The notes: generated by a model not told the origin, from the letters alone. DNA of 33,797 bases from Tubiluchus corallicola (GCA_030141605.1 JAQGDQ010000426.1:166001-199797); one strand, 5' to 3'; positions 1 through 12,689 are shown, counted from the stretch's first letter. Program-made: numbers and translations.

Positions 1-624
1 TCAGTATCGATTTGTTTCCAGTCTGGAATTCCATCTCCATCTTTGTCTTGCAAGTGATCAGGTATGCCGTCATTATTGTCATCATCGTCTAAGTAATCTG
101 GAATTCCATCACCGTCTGTGTCAATCTGCTTCCAGTCTGGAATTCCGTCACCATCTTTGTCCTGCAACTTGTCTGGAATGCCATCACCATTTGCGTCATC
201 ATCTAAGTAATCTGGTATACCATCTCCATCGGTGTCGATATCATGTAATGCTTCCTTGTCTAGTAATGTTTGGCCACCTTTTTCAACTTTTTGTTTTGAC
301 GAATGTTCTAAAATAAAATGAGCACAATCAGTGCAAGAGGATATGCGCCCACATAATCCAATATAAGAACAAATGTAAAAAACTGTATCTCTATTTTTTT
401 CAATTTCAATTACAACTTGAAAGACTTTATTAGATTGTGTTTGTAAGTGCTGCAGTGATTTTCTACAGGAAAAATATGGCATTAATCAGCAAAGGAAAAC
501 CTGTTCATTTCTCACCTTGAACTGTTGCGTCTGTGTCTAAAACAAAGAAAAACACTCCACCGACCAGCAGTAGAAAGACAAAAAGTACACAAAATGTGAG
601 TTTATTGGATCCTTTCCCTTCCAT
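1..624 (-). CDS. 5' end of a membrane-anchored thrombospondin type-3 repeat protein (partial, at least two exons)
   Basis: Exon 1 (624 down to 516) starts at ATG 624-622. It encodes 36 residues plus one base: a short basic head (K4, K8), then an uninterrupted 21-residue hydrophobic stretch (residues 9-29), which suggests a signal anchor or uncleaved signal. It ends at a good donor (CAAG/GTGAGA, intron from 515). A second frame is open from 485 to 1. It holds a Cys-rich segment (motif [16 protein letters not shown]) and then, from about 240 to 1, DxDGDGxPD calcium-binding repeats of the TSP3 type ([25 protein letters not shown]). The repeat unit is 38 residues (114 bp) and is present nearly twice. 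The gene continues beyond base 1. The exon junction is unresolved: the best-looking acceptor (TTTTTCCTGTAG, exon from 462) is out of phase and gives a stop, while weaker acceptors at 425 or 416 restore the frame. A start at ATG 482 is an alternative. TSP3 domains bind calcium outside the cell; the exact family is not recognised. Confidence 0.72.
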
Positions 625-795
625 TGTTAGCTGTGTTGAACCTCAGAAAAAACATTCTGCAATTAAAAAGTAGTACATCAGAACAGACCTTTGTAAGCAT
701 GATTCTTGTACACGATTTTTTTTACAAAATAATGCATACAAGAGAAACATAGTAAAGAAAGTAACGACGCATAATCGTATGGAAATTCACAATTT

Positions 796-1083
<288 letters not shown>

Positions 1084-1087
<4 letters not shown>

Positions 1088-2698
1088 CTAATGTTTCAAT
1101 TGCAACTCGCTAATGGTAGCTATATGTTTAGAAGGCTTAGAATCAATGATCTGCATTTATGATTTCATTCTGGCTTTTTAATCTGTATATCTGTATACTA
1201 TATACCTATTATATAGAAATACGGTAATGCAATTACATTGTAGATTCAGCTTTTGGTTCATAACCACAGTGAACAGAAGGAATGACAATGTAAAACCTCA
1301 AACAACACATCTTTTTGGTATGTTGTGGCTAACAGGTTGACCTTTCATCCTCACTAACTTTGGGGCCAAGGATTTTTTATCCAGGAGTCAAGGTAAAGGT
1401 CAAAAAATTGGGTCATCAACTGAAAATCATCAGACAGAGTGAATTTGAGCCTGAATTTGGGTTCTAGGCATTTTTTCTGATTAAAAATGCCTCTCCCATG
1501 AATTTTCGTCCAGTAGGTATCGAGTTATGAATTTTTGAAAATTTCAGGCAAACGCGAAAGAGCGTGAAAAGTTTAAATTTAAAATTGTCATAACTTTTGA
1601 ACTGGCGGTCCGATTGACCTGAAATTTTGAACATAAATTATTCTCATAGGACCCAATGACCCAGCGAAGTTTCATTAAAATCCGAGATGGTCGAGTGTAG
1701 ATGATCAAAAATTTGATGGAATTGATATGGAGTGACCCAACCACCAACCACGTCAGTTATTTCAAGCCAATGGCAGTAGTGCGTTTAGCAGCAAACTTTC
1801 TAGTTAGGCAGGCGAACAGACAGTCTTGTCATTATATTACTGGCCAAAATGGTCACGCTAAAGCACGCCAGCAAGAGACTAGACATTTTATTTTTACCTG
1901 GCAAAGTTAAAGCTATATTATTCATTGTTAGATTCATCAACATTTTGCCAATAAAATACATCTAAACTTGAACAATTTATGACAAAGTTTATAATGGACT
2001 TGCACTGATGAGACAAAGACGTTATCAAGGATAGTTGATTACTACCATTACCTTGTCTGACAATTCTTTGTGTGCTATTGCCACCCTGTATTAGTTTTAA
2101 GAAAATAGTTGCTTTTGCCACATTACTGCATAACTTAAAAGTTCCTATAGGGATTCCAAATATTTGTACTGAGCAAGGAACAAGTCAGGTTTCCATTTTC
2201 TAAACAGTGAAACAAATCACTTGATAGCTTGAGGCTCGAACGAATTTACATATTTACTGTAATTTGAGGAGAGTTCCTGGAAATACTTCTGAGGCAAATA
2301 CTTCTGCAACTCATCTTTGCAAGCCATGTAAATCATAATCAAATTCACATACTATTGATGTAAATATTTTAAAAAAATGTACGCCTCTTGTGCAAGTGAT
2401 TAAAAATAAATAAACTAAATCTTTACACTTTGCGGTGTGGTAGCAGCGCAACTATTACGACACGTGTGTATAGGAAACAAGGTTACCTACAGAGGGCAAA
2501 AGATATAACTTCATTTACATACAATTGCTGTTGCCTTTGGGTTTTGCGGTTGTTAACTAACGCTTAGACATTGTATTACAGTAACAACGCTGCATACAGA
2601 TCTTGTATTATCAGTAACAACGTATAAAATTTGTAAATAATTATTTAAACTTCCGCGCCGACAGTTAGGTGCAGCCATTTTGAGGGTTAATCGATGAG
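1084..2698. other. No gene recognised
   Basis: AT-rich sequence with scattered stops in all frames and no protein family I can name. About 1310-1740 is less AT-rich and may be an old mobile-element fragment, but I see no terminal repeat, tail or duplication that would support this. Confidence 0.5.
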
Positions 2699-3100
2699 TA
2701 ACAAATTTAGTTAAATTCAGATTGCATAAAGTCCAAAAAAAGCAGAGTGTTCGTAGCGCACACGTCACTAACTAAGCAAACGAATAAGTTACTTTATATT
2801 GTCAATAAGGAATATAGCATGCTTTCTGGTCAGCCAGTGACGTTTTTTGGTGCACACAGGGATGGCGAGAGAGTAACGTTTTGCCAACAGGTTACCAAAT
2901 CATTAACAAATTTAAGTGAATTCAGATTGGATAATGTCGAAAAAACAATCAGAGCGTTCGTATCGCACACGTCACAAACTAAGCAAATGAATAAGTTACT
3001 TTATATTGTCAATATGAAAAATAACATGCTTTCTCGTGAGCCAGTGACGTTTCTGGTGTACACGGAAATGGCGAGAGAGTAACGTTTTGCCAACTGGTGC
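2699..3100. repeat. Direct duplication (~200-bp unit, two copies) of a dispersed repeat
   Basis: Unit 1 (2699-2896) and unit 2 (2904-3100) align along their length at a 205-bp offset. Shared landmarks include TAACAAATTTA, CGCACACGTCAC, AAGTTACTTTATATTGTCAA, GCCAGTGACGTTT and GGCGAGAGAGTAACGTTTTG. More diverged relatives occur at about 3945-4180 (same strand) and about 8060-8160 (opposite strand), sharing the CGCACACGTCA and CTGTATCTTGTCAATAA blocks. It is probably an old mobile element of unknown class; no coding capacity is seen. Confidence 0.75.
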
Positions 3101-3180
3101 GACATCTTAAATTAATAAGAATTTTCTTTATCACTTACATAGTTTTTTCTAACTGTGCGTGGAAAGTACTATAGGGCTAT

Positions 3181-3518
3181 ACTTTAAAATTCTGTTTTCT
3201 TCTCCTTTAATCTTTATGTTGCAAATTATAGCCGACTGCTGTTTTTAGGACATACTTTAAAATTCTGTTTGCTTCTCCTTTAATTTTTATGCTGCAAATT
3301 ATAGCCGACTGCTGTTTTTAGGACATACTTTAAAATTCTGTTTTCTTCTCCTTTAATTTTTATGCTGCAAATTATAGCCAACTGTTGTTTTTAAGGCATA
3401 CTTTAAAATTCTGTTTTCTTCTCCTTTAATTTTTATGCTGCAAATTATAGCCAACTGCTGTTTTTAGGGCATACTTTAAAATTCTGTTTTCTTCTCCTTT
3501 AATCTTTATGTTGCAAAG
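3181..3518. repeat. 73-bp minisatellite, about 4.6 copies
   Basis: Unit starts (ACTTTAAAATTCTG) fall at 3181, 3254, 3327, 3400 and 3473, an exact 73-bp period with no indels. Each unit carries a pyrimidine stretch (TTCTTCTCCTTTAAT) and the block CAAATTATAGCC. Units differ by a few substitutions. The fifth unit is cut short after GTTGCAAA. Confidence 0.95.
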
Positions 3519-3944
3519 TATTTATGAATCAGAGCACAGCAAAACAATTGTTGAATGGAAAAAGACTAAAAAAATTAACCATTCACAGCGTGAACTTAGA
3601 TGAAAAGAAGAGTTAATCTACAATTCACACTAGAAGTTATTCATTCTACATAACAAAGTACTGCCGAACTTTTCTATGCACATCTCCTGAACATCTCCTT
3701 GAAAGAAAAGTGAAGTATTTCGTAAGAAATGTTGCGAAAATAAGCAGACAATTCCGAGCTTTTGCTACTTATGGCAGGGTTACAATAACCTGCTTAGCTA
3801 TCAGTTCTTAAAGCACAAGAAAACCCCCCACTTACATAAAGCTTAAAAAATCCGTCTTGAAATTTTATACCACTAACATACTGCCTTTTTGCATATTAGG
3901 CTTTGCGTCGGCAATAACGCAGGATAAAACATGTAAATCTAAAC

Positions 3945-4180
3945 TCCAGCGATGACCGTTAGACCAGCCATTTTGACGATATGTCATTTGAAACAAGTTA
4001 AAATCACATTGTGTGAAGTTTGAGAAAATAACCAGCGCATTTGTAGCGCACACGTCATTAAATAAATAAAATTTAAAATTACTGTATCTTGTCAATAAGA
4101 GTAAAAATACGTTTTTGGTTTGTGAGTGGTGCACCCTGGAGGGTGAGTCAGCGACATTTTACCAATTGGTGAAAACATTT
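3945..4180 (+). repeat. Diverged copy of the 2.7-3.1 kb dispersed repeat
   Basis: It contains CCAGCCATTTTGACGATATG, AGCGCACACGTCATTAA and TGTATCTTGTCAATAAGAG in the same order as the related blocks around 2670-3080. It is followed by GGTGAGTCAGCGACATTTTA, which corresponds to the inverted copy near 8.1 kb. No protein coding potential is apparent. Confidence 0.55.
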
Positions 4181-4454
4181 TAGATAATTAATAATTTTTT
4201 CTAGTTACGTAAGTCTTTCAAGCAGGTAAGCGAAATACTAAGTTTGCATAGAAGGTTTTTTAAATGATAGTTTAACATTTACTTTTCTTCTTCTGATTTA
4301 CATTGGCATAGGTGACGTAATGGCGCGGTCGGAACAGTATTGCGGGAGATTTAAAATGAAAACAAATAAAAAATCCCTTTAACGCGAGTACCATATACGC
4401 AAAAATTGCTATAAAGTAATATAATTTTTATCGCGGTTTTTCTGAAGCCTACTA

Positions 4455-5433
4455 GGTACCGTAAAACGGGGTGAGTTCGCCACCCGAGGGTGAGTTCGCC
4501 ACCCCTTACGTAAGGGCCATTGTAGGTTTGCTGTAACTATTGTTCAGTGTTTAATGAACAGATATCATGATCACCGTCATTATAAACAGTTTGCGACAGT
4601 TATCTTTTTTCAATTCGCTCTAGAAGTACTCCATTCTGCGCTACATATTATTTGTCTACTATTTCTTGCTACTTAACATGCCACGCACCTACACCCCTGT
4701 ACCGGGTCATAGATAACAATATTATACCCCAGAAGCTCTGGAAGCTGCCCTACATGCCGTCAAGAATACCAACAGGACAATCAGCGCAGCGGCGAGGCAA
4801 TTCGGAGTTCCAAGAAAGACCCTTTCTGACAAACTCTCAGGTAGTCATCCGCTGAAGACCGGAGGTCAGCCAGTGTTCTCCGCCGCCGAGGAGCACGAAA
4901 TCGCCAACACTCCAAGTGGCCGCTGAATGGGAGTTCCCAATGACTGCCATCGATCTCCGACTACTGATTAAGAGTGTTCTTGACGCGAAGGGAATCCGGG
5001 AACGACGATTCAAGGCAAACACCCCTGGAATAGACTTTGTCAAATCATTCGCCCGAAGGAACAATCTGGTTTTCAGAGCGGCTGGCAACATCAAGGGCGC
5101 CCGCGAAAAGATCAGTGCACAAGACGTTCAAGCCTTCCTTGCCAACGTAGAAGTTTCTATTTGAAAACTAAAACTAGACATTTTTCATAATTTTTTCATA
5201 GGGTGGCGAACTCACCCCCAACCAGCCAATCACAACCAGTTAACTTCAGCTGCCTAGAATGGCATTAAAGAGTGTAAAATCGTTAATGGCGAATTCACCC
5301 CACGATAGTGTTTCATTCGAAAGGCAATATAAAGCTTGAACTAAGAAAATTGGTTTGGTAATTCTCTTGCTATGGCAGGAAACGTAAAAAAATACCCCTA
5401 AAAAGTGGCGAACTCACCCCGTTTTACGGTACC
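4455..5433 (+). mobile_element. pogo-type (Tc1/mariner superfamily) element, internally deleted
   Basis: Perfect 29-bp terminal inverted repeats lie at 4455-4483 and 5405-5433 (outer part GGTACCGTAAAACGGGG). The repeat ends contain TA, so a TA target duplication (4457-4458 and 5430-5431, element 4459-5429) is a natural reading. The palindromic GGTACC leaves the boundary ambiguous by a few bases. The end motif GGTGAGTTCGCCACC recurs inside: a second copy at 4489-4503 on the left, and inverted copies at 5202-5216 and, with a C-to-T change, about 5286-5299 on the right. The element is about 975 bp and encodes only a broken N-terminal transposase half, so it cannot move on its own. Confidence 0.85.
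4678..5164 (+). pseudogene. pogo-family transposase remnant: psq-type and CENP-B-type DNA-binding domains only
   Basis: ATG at 4678 starts a frame with an in-frame TAA at 4714. The frame then runs on through a pipsqueak-like helix-turn-helix (ISAAARQFGVPRKTLSDKLS). A frameshift at about 4909-4913 moves to the frame that carries the CENP-B/Tc5-type second helix-turn-helix (FKANTPGIDFVKSFARRNNL, then NIKGAREKIS), ending at TGA 5162-5164. In pogo-like and jerky-like transposases these two DNA-binding domains precede a DDE catalytic domain. Here the sequence stops just after the second domain and meets the right-end repeats within 40 bp, so the catalytic domain is missing. The family is clear from the domain order and motifs; the subfamily is not determined. 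Confidence 0.85.
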
Positions 5434-5812
5434 TCTTTTCGTGTCCTTTAAGTTAGTCTGCAAATTCTTGTTCATCGAAAGTCTGTTGTTACGTATTATT
5501 TACACTATTTATTCAGCCAGATAACAGGTTCAAGCATATCGTACATAAAATAAACACAAATTGTCCAGATGCCCAGTTAATAAAAAACAAACAGAAGTTC
5601 ATGATTATACATAATTAGAGCTGTTTATCATTACATATACTTTTATGGAAGAATGATTTTCTCAGGGCATCGTCACTCTCATTCCTATAGATGCCAACAG
5701 GTGGCTTAGAGTACTCCGTTTGCTACTCCAAATAAATCAAAATCGTAAATAATTACTGCTTCTCGTATTTACCCGGTGCAGAAGAGCCACTGGTCCCAGT
5801 TTTAGAACCGTA
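5434..5812. other. No feature recognised
   Basis: AT-rich sequence between the pogo element and the next repeat. All frames are short, and no terminal repeats or tandem structure were seen. Confidence 0.5.
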
Positions 5813-6121
5813 AAAACTGTTTCCCTAGTAACTACAGCAAAACCTGCATCAAAAAGAAACCTTTTAACAGGGGCGTATTAACCAATAACCTGACTAGGCT
5901 ATAGCCTAGGGCGCCAAAGTTTGAGGAGCGTCACATTTTAGAAAAAAATCCTGTTCTCTTCGGAAAATGTGTATACTTTCATATTCATGTAAAGGGCGTA
6001 CTTTAGAATACACCACAGGCAATTACTGAGCGCAGCTTTATATGAGTGCCACATAACGAACAGGTGCAAGGTATTACACAACAAGCAGTTGCGCAGCATA
6101 CTTGAATATAAGTGTTACGCA
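5813..6121 (+). repeat. Direct duplication, copy 1 (pairs with 6842-7148)
   Basis: About 309 bp is repeated 1029 bp downstream at high similarity. The repeat includes about 55 bp of sequence outside the MITE (CTAGTAACTACAGCAAAACC) plus the left two-thirds of the MITE. Because the flank is shared, the second copy arose by duplicating DNA that already contained the insertion, not by a second transposition. Confidence 0.85.
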
Positions 6122-6292
6122 AATACACGTAATTAATAATGATCTTGTAAAAATTAGCTTAATAGTGTTTCTAACACACCACAAGTAATTGTTTCACACG
6201 TTTATTACGTAAATAACCATAAATTCACAATAGAGATGAGCGGGACAGTACTACAGCAGCCTAGGGCGTCGTAAAGTTTTGATACGCCCCTG
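5868..6292 (+). mobile_element. hAT-like MITE (CAGGGGCGTAT ends)
   Basis: The left end CAGGGGCGTATT (5868-) and the right end GATACGCCCCTG (6281-6292) are inverted over 11 bases. Both ends carry a nearby CCTAGGGCG block. The 425-bp body has no coding capacity. A start of CAGGG is common in hAT elements. The expected 8-bp target duplication is only partly preserved (CCTTTTAA on the left, CCTGTAAT on the right, 5 of 8 matching), which suggests an old insertion. Confidence 0.65.
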
Positions 6293-6841
6293 CCTGTAAT
6301 CAGATTTCTCTCATCTCTAACAAAAATCAAATTGTTGTAAAGATTCTATCTGTCAGGATTGTATTCGCGTTCCTCCTTTCTAATTAGTTCAGACCCTTCT
6401 GTATTCCAGCTCATTTGTTGTGCCAATATTCATTGTTTGCTTCTTAGCTTAAGTGGTCCTCGTTGAGGAGCAAATTGAAAAGTAACTCTCATAATCATAC
6501 AAAGGTGGCTTTCTGTCTTTGTGTGCAAGTGTAATAACTACTGCACAACTGCTTTTTATGCTTCTGATGTGTAACTTAAGAACCTACATTTACACTACTG
6601 CACGTTACTGCACATGTAACATTATAGAGAAAAAATAAAAGCTCTCGAGAGAAATTCAGAAAATAATTATATACTGGAGTTTGTGTATCATGAAAACCAT
6701 GCACTGAATCTTTTCATTATGAATATATATGTGTTTTTTGCAGATGAATGAATGAAGTAGCACCAGAAACTCACAAGGGAGATTTTGTTGTTAAAATGTC
6801 AACTTGTGTACGGCAGGTAAAAATGCTGTTAGAAAGCTTGC

Positions 6842-7148
6842 AAAACTGTTTCCTTAGTAACTACAGCAAAACCTGCACCAAAAAGAAACCTCTAACAGGG
6901 GCGTATTAACCAATAGGAAAACTAGGTTATAGCCTAGGGCGCCAAAGTCTGAGAAGCGTCACATTTTAGAAAAAATCTTATTCTCTTTTGAAAATGTGTA
7001 TTCTTTTATATTCTTGTAAGGGACGCATTTTATAGCACACCACAGGCAGTTATTGAGCGCAGTTTTATATAAGTGCCACATAACGAACAGGCGTAAGGTA
7101 TTAAACAACAAGCAGTTGCGCATCATACTTGAATATAAGTGTTATGCA
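6842..7148 (+). repeat. Direct duplication, copy 2, with a MITE lacking its right end
   Basis: It matches 5813-6121, including the flank and the left MITE end CAGGGGCGTATTAACCAATA at 6896. Similarity is lost after GAATATAAGTGTTATGC, so the right terminal repeat is absent here. The short frame at 7053-7241 lies across the breakpoint and is not a credible gene. Confidence 0.8.
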
Positions 7149-8885
7149 AGATTGCAATGCAAAATCATGCTACTTCCATATAAGAAATTAATAATCATTC
7201 TTTTTCTAAATGTTTTCATTTGTAAAAAAGTCTGTAATTGACATCCATTTTTCCCAAATTCTTGTCACTTATAATCAACAAGATTTTTATGCGATATTAA
7301 AAATTAGCAATAAATGCTGATTAAATGTTATGCTGTTTTTAACGAGAAATCCACCAACATCCTAACTGTTCTCACGAGAAAAATTGCAATTTATTATTAT
7401 TATTATTATTAAAAACACATATAAAGATTTAAATACTTGCTGTCTAGCGGGTCTACTAAATGATTGTACTTTCTACAAGTTCGATACTTTACCATATGTT
7501 CCGTGGTTGCAAGAATTCGTTGCTACAAGTTGTAAAGTTCTTAACGTGCCACTTTGAAGTTTGAAACATATTCCCAATATTGAATGATTTTAAAAGCATA
7601 CACATTTCTGACAATGTATTGGTTTCTCATCTCGAGAAGCTTATGTCTGTAGTAAAGATTGTGCACTTGACGTGGCAAATTTTGCGACGTCACTTTGCAA
7701 ACACTAGTTACGTAATAAATTTCGATCAGTGCACATCGCTGATTTTATTTCACTTACCTGGTTTAACTAGCGTTGCAACTGTTTCAAATGTATGACTAGA
7801 TATCTAAGTATTTAAAATTTAATACTTGACAGTCGAGTGTCACAGTTCACAGTCCATTGCCTTCTATTGTGTAACGTGTGACATTGAGGAATGGATCACG
7901 TGTAACGCAATGTGATATCCATCACTAATTAAAGGGCGAGACAGGTCATTTTAAAGAATGTCACAAAACAAATTCCACACAAAATTGCATAACTTTGCAC
8001 TACGCTTAACTGTTTCAAAAACTTATGTAACTAGAAAATAGAATGTTTGTAATTTAAAGTGATCGCGCTGGGTGATGTCAATGACTCACCTTCCCAGTGT
8101 GCACCGTTGGGACACCAAAAAACATATCATAGATTTTATTGACAAGATACAGTTAAGATACAGACAAGACACAGCCAAAAATTCAGAAAAGCGAAATTTT
8201 TATCTCTAGGTAAGTAAAGTGTTTTCTTTTACTTTAATTGTGTTTGGTAGCTTTCTCTCTGAAAAGACTTAATAGTTTCGACTTTAGGCCTCTGAGGAAG
8301 AGAAAATTCTCGTTTATAAAGTACAATTATGCAACACTCCGACCGACATTCTTATGGATGGCAGACCATGGAAGAATCCCAAGGAGCCCTTGGGTAGAGT
8401 CGAGGCACTTTACTTGTTTAATTCTTACTATCAAAATCTCTTAAACTACATCGTAATTTTACTTGCAAGCCTGCCAATTGTTTACCCTGGGATAATAAAA
8501 CCGCAAAGCTTTGTGGCCTCGTTTTAAAATTCTCAAATTTCCGCGATCCTGTCAAAATAAGTAGATTTTTCTGTTCGTCTCAAACATCCCGTTGGTCTAG
8601 GCGCTAATGCCTGTCAGCTCAAGTGTGCAATCATTTAGATTCGATGTTTGTGCAATTTTAGAAACACAGCCCGTTGAAATTAACAAGCGATCAACTTCGC
8701 GGGGAAATATTTTCGTTAAACAGCTTTTGAAATCGCCAAAAAAGTGATAAGTTAATAAAAGATTATCAAACATCGTGGATATTTACCTCAATGGGAAATT
8801 TTGTCGTATTATATGTCAGATGTTCCAGGTACCTCAATCGGAATAATAAAACTAAATAAAAAACAAATAAATTATGAAGAAACCA
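7149..8885. other. No gene recognised; one inverted fragment of the 2.7-kb repeat near 8.1 kb
   Basis: AT-rich and without convincing coding sequence. A short TTA run lies near 7390-7410. About 8060-8160 is an inverted relative of the 3945-4180 repeat (GGTGCACACTGGGAAGGTGA and CTGTATCTTGTCAATAA on the minus strand). Frames at 7580 and 8238 are isolated and resemble nothing I know. Confidence 0.5.
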
Positions 8886-9255
8886 AACGAAATGAAACGA
8901 AACGAAACGAGTCGAATTGAATCGAATCGAATCGAAACGAAACGACACGAAATGATAAGAGTCGAATTGAAACGAAACAAAACAAAACGAAACGAGTCGA
9001 ATTGAATAGAAACGAAACGAAACGAAACGAAACGAAATGAAACGAAACGAAACGATTCGAACTAAATCAAAACAAAACGAAACGAAACGAAACGAAACGA
9101 AACGAAACGAAACGAAACGAAACGAAACGAAACGAAACGAAACGAAACGAAACGAAACGAAACGAAACGAAACGAAACGAAACAAAACAAAACAAAACAA
9201 AACAAAAACAAAACAAAACAAAACAAAACAAAACAAAACAAATAAAACAAAACAA
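8886..9255. repeat. Pentanucleotide array (AAACG)n changing to (AAACA)n
   Basis: A degenerate left part (GAATCGAATC and GAGTCGAATTGAA variants) gives way to about 100 bp of pure AAACG (about 9078-9180). It then switches to AAACA with little mixing (about 9181-9255). The long Phe/Val or Lys/Asn/Glu frames on both strands are repeat artefacts. Confidence 0.95.
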
Positions 9256-9264
9256 AATAAAACT

Positions 9265-9412
9265 ATTGGACCTATTGTGTTCTCAAACTATGCTGTGTTC
9301 TCAAACTATTGGAGCTATTGTGTTCTCAAACTATGCTGTGTTCTCAAACTATTGGACCTATTGGGTTCTCAAACTATTGGAGCTATTGTGTTCTCAAACT
9401 ATGCTGTGTTCA
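9265..9412 (+). repeat. Short nested tandem repeats (TTCTCAAACTAT...)
   Basis: The phrases TTCTCAAACTATTGG(A/G), GCTATTGTG and TTCTCAAACTATGCTGTG alternate several times directly after the pentanucleotide array. This gives a small higher-order repeat of two alternating sub-units. Confidence 0.8.
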
Positions 9413-9804
9413 TCAAACGAATGTATATCGCCTCATGTTTTCAAACTGATATAAATTTAAGAATGAACCTCTCAGTCGTGCTAGTTTTACCTTGTAGAGA
9501 AGTTTTTGTAGTTTATTTTTAAGCAACCTATTGTTCTTACATAATCTGTTCGACCAACATAATATTTTTGTCAATAGAATGCCGTTATATTTGTCTGCAG
9601 AAATAAGTAATGTTCTTTTGACAATGGTAATTGCATCTTATTCAGTTGTTTTTATAGTGGGTTCGAGTGGGTGTTAATTTTAATACAGAAAAATCTCGAG
9701 TTCGTGGCTTACTGTTTTATTGACAATTCTGTATCCTAAAACAATTACGTTTATATAAAAAAATTGTAGAGAAAGTAAATATCAATTATATCACATTTTA
9801 TGCG

Positions 9805-10081
9805 CAGTATTCAGCCAATTCTATTACACTGTTTTTAATGTTTTAGGTTATTTCTACAGGCTCTAAGGCAGAATTCTAAATTTCATTTGGCAGACTGAAG
9901 GTTAAATTTAGATTAACGTAATTTAGACAAATTTTAGTGAGCAGTAATGGCAAACCGCTTCGGTGTGAACAGTATTCAGCCAATTCTGTTACATCTTTTT
10001 AATGTTTTAGGTTATTTCTACAGGCTCTCTAACGCAGCATTCTAAATTTCATTTGGTGGATTGAAGGTTAAATTTAGATTA
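9805..10081 (+). repeat. Direct duplication of ~110 bp, 165 bp apart
   Basis: CAGTATTCAGCCAATTCT starts at 9805 and again at 9970. Both copies run through TTTTTAATGTTTTAGGTTAT, TTCTACAGGCTCT and AAATTTCATTTGG to GAAGGTTAAATTTAGATTA. Small substitutions and a 2-bp indel separate them. No coding content is seen. Confidence 0.85.
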
Positions 10082-10930
10082 TAATCAAAATAAATATGTC
10101 CGCCTGTATGAGACCAAGCAATGCTGTTATTGAAACTGGATCGGCAAATCAATTAGCGACATCAGTATTGACAAGAAATCCTATCACCCTCACACAGGGC
10201 CTGACGTCTTTCTTATTAACAAATCACCAAGTAAAGAAACGAATTGTCTAATATCTCCGGTTTTTTTGTAACTTGTAACTTTTTGTAATTTGCAATTTCG
10301 TTAAAAACAGTCGATTTTCACAGAAGTAAATTACAATGGGAAACACGAGAAAAATACCGTCTTTATTCTCAGATATCTGTATTTAACCACCTATTCAACT
10401 ATGAAGAGTTGGAGAGTTCCATACATAAGCAGCCCTGGGAGAGATAGAAAATTACAAAACAGACTTGTGCTTGATAACCCTAATGTGATAAGAGTGGGAA
10501 ATACAAAAAAGCAAGAAAACTCAAAAAATTGTCCAGGAGTTCATTTTTAAGCCAAAAATCGTATTTATGTGCCTACATTCACATGTTGCTGTGTATTTTT
10601 CTCCTGGATTAAATAGCCTTTGGTGTGATGACGTCACTACGCGATGTTTACGAATCTATGTAATTAGCGGTAGTTATTAACAAACTTTTTTGCGTGTCGC
10701 ACATGTTAGATGTCTTCATATTTTGACGTAAATTCTGCTCAGCATCTCACACGTCTTACCAACAGCAGGCTATCAGCATTCCTTCTACTGAGGAAGCCAT
10801 GCTCTGTACAGCAGCAACTCTTGGGATTCCCGAGTATATAAGCCCTGGTGAACGATATATGGGCTATTATTTATACACACATGCTGACTGAAATAGAGGT
10901 GTTGGTGCTACGACATTTACTGTTTAAACA
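10082..10930. other. No gene recognised
   Basis: Mixed AT-rich sequence. It contains one perfect TGACGTCA (CRE-type) octamer at about 10628-10637, but nothing around it shows a promoter. No ORF of note. Confidence 0.45.
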
Positions 10931-11980
<1,050 letters not shown>

Positions 11981-12032
<52 letters not shown>

Positions 12033-12033
12033 T

Positions 12034-12064
<31 letters not shown>
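11981..12064. repeat. (TTA)n microsatellite, probable LINE tail
   Basis: About 28 TTA units interrupted by a run of T (12031-12046). It directly follows a polyadenylation-like AATAAA at the end of the LINE remnant, so it is read as that element's 3' repeat tail, later expanded. Confidence 0.85.
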
Positions 12065-12065
<1 letters not shown>

Positions 12066-12689
12066 AGCTCTGAAGCAATATACTTGCTTTCTTTTTAAGT
12101 TGTTTAAGCCTGGTTAATTGGGACTAATTTCGTTAAATCCCCAGGCTAATAATGTTGTAGTATTTATATGCCTCCTTACAATACTCAAATACTCCTTAAT
12201 TGGAATATTTTTCCAATCAAAAGCGCTAAATATGCTTTTTATCTGACACGATACATTTTGATTTTTATGGTTTGACGATTCCCCTTGAGGTCACACGAAG
12301 TTTACCATGTTTAAGTAACTTTTAGATTTAATGTTTCAGCTGTTTCAAATGTGATAAACTCGTCTTTATAAATAAATGGAGAATGATCGTGGAAACAGTC
12401 AACTTGCATTTTTAGAAAAATGTTAAAAAGTCGATGATCTTGAAATTAAAATGGTTTTACAGCTAGAAGTGGCTAAAATTTACATTTGATTGGATCGATA
12501 TTTCAAAAGCTCGACCTGTAAAAACTTCAAATATATGACATCAAATTACTAATTACAAAATTAATGTTTCCTTTGATTCAAAGTCATCTTTTACGACAGG
12601 CTTACGTGTACAACGTCCAAGGTAATGATAAAGTCAACCATCGCCAACACCATCATCTGAAAACTAAAATAAAGGAAGTTCCGTACCAT
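12065..12689. other. No feature recognised
   Basis: AT-rich sequence without long frames, terminal repeats or tandem structure that I could see. Confidence 0.45.

Noticed and set aside
8766-9522. Phe/Val/Arg-rich and Lys/Asn/Glu/Thr-rich open frames of 156-161 codons
   Set aside because: They follow from the AAACG and AAACA arrays on both strands; length is due to the absence of stops in the repeat unit.
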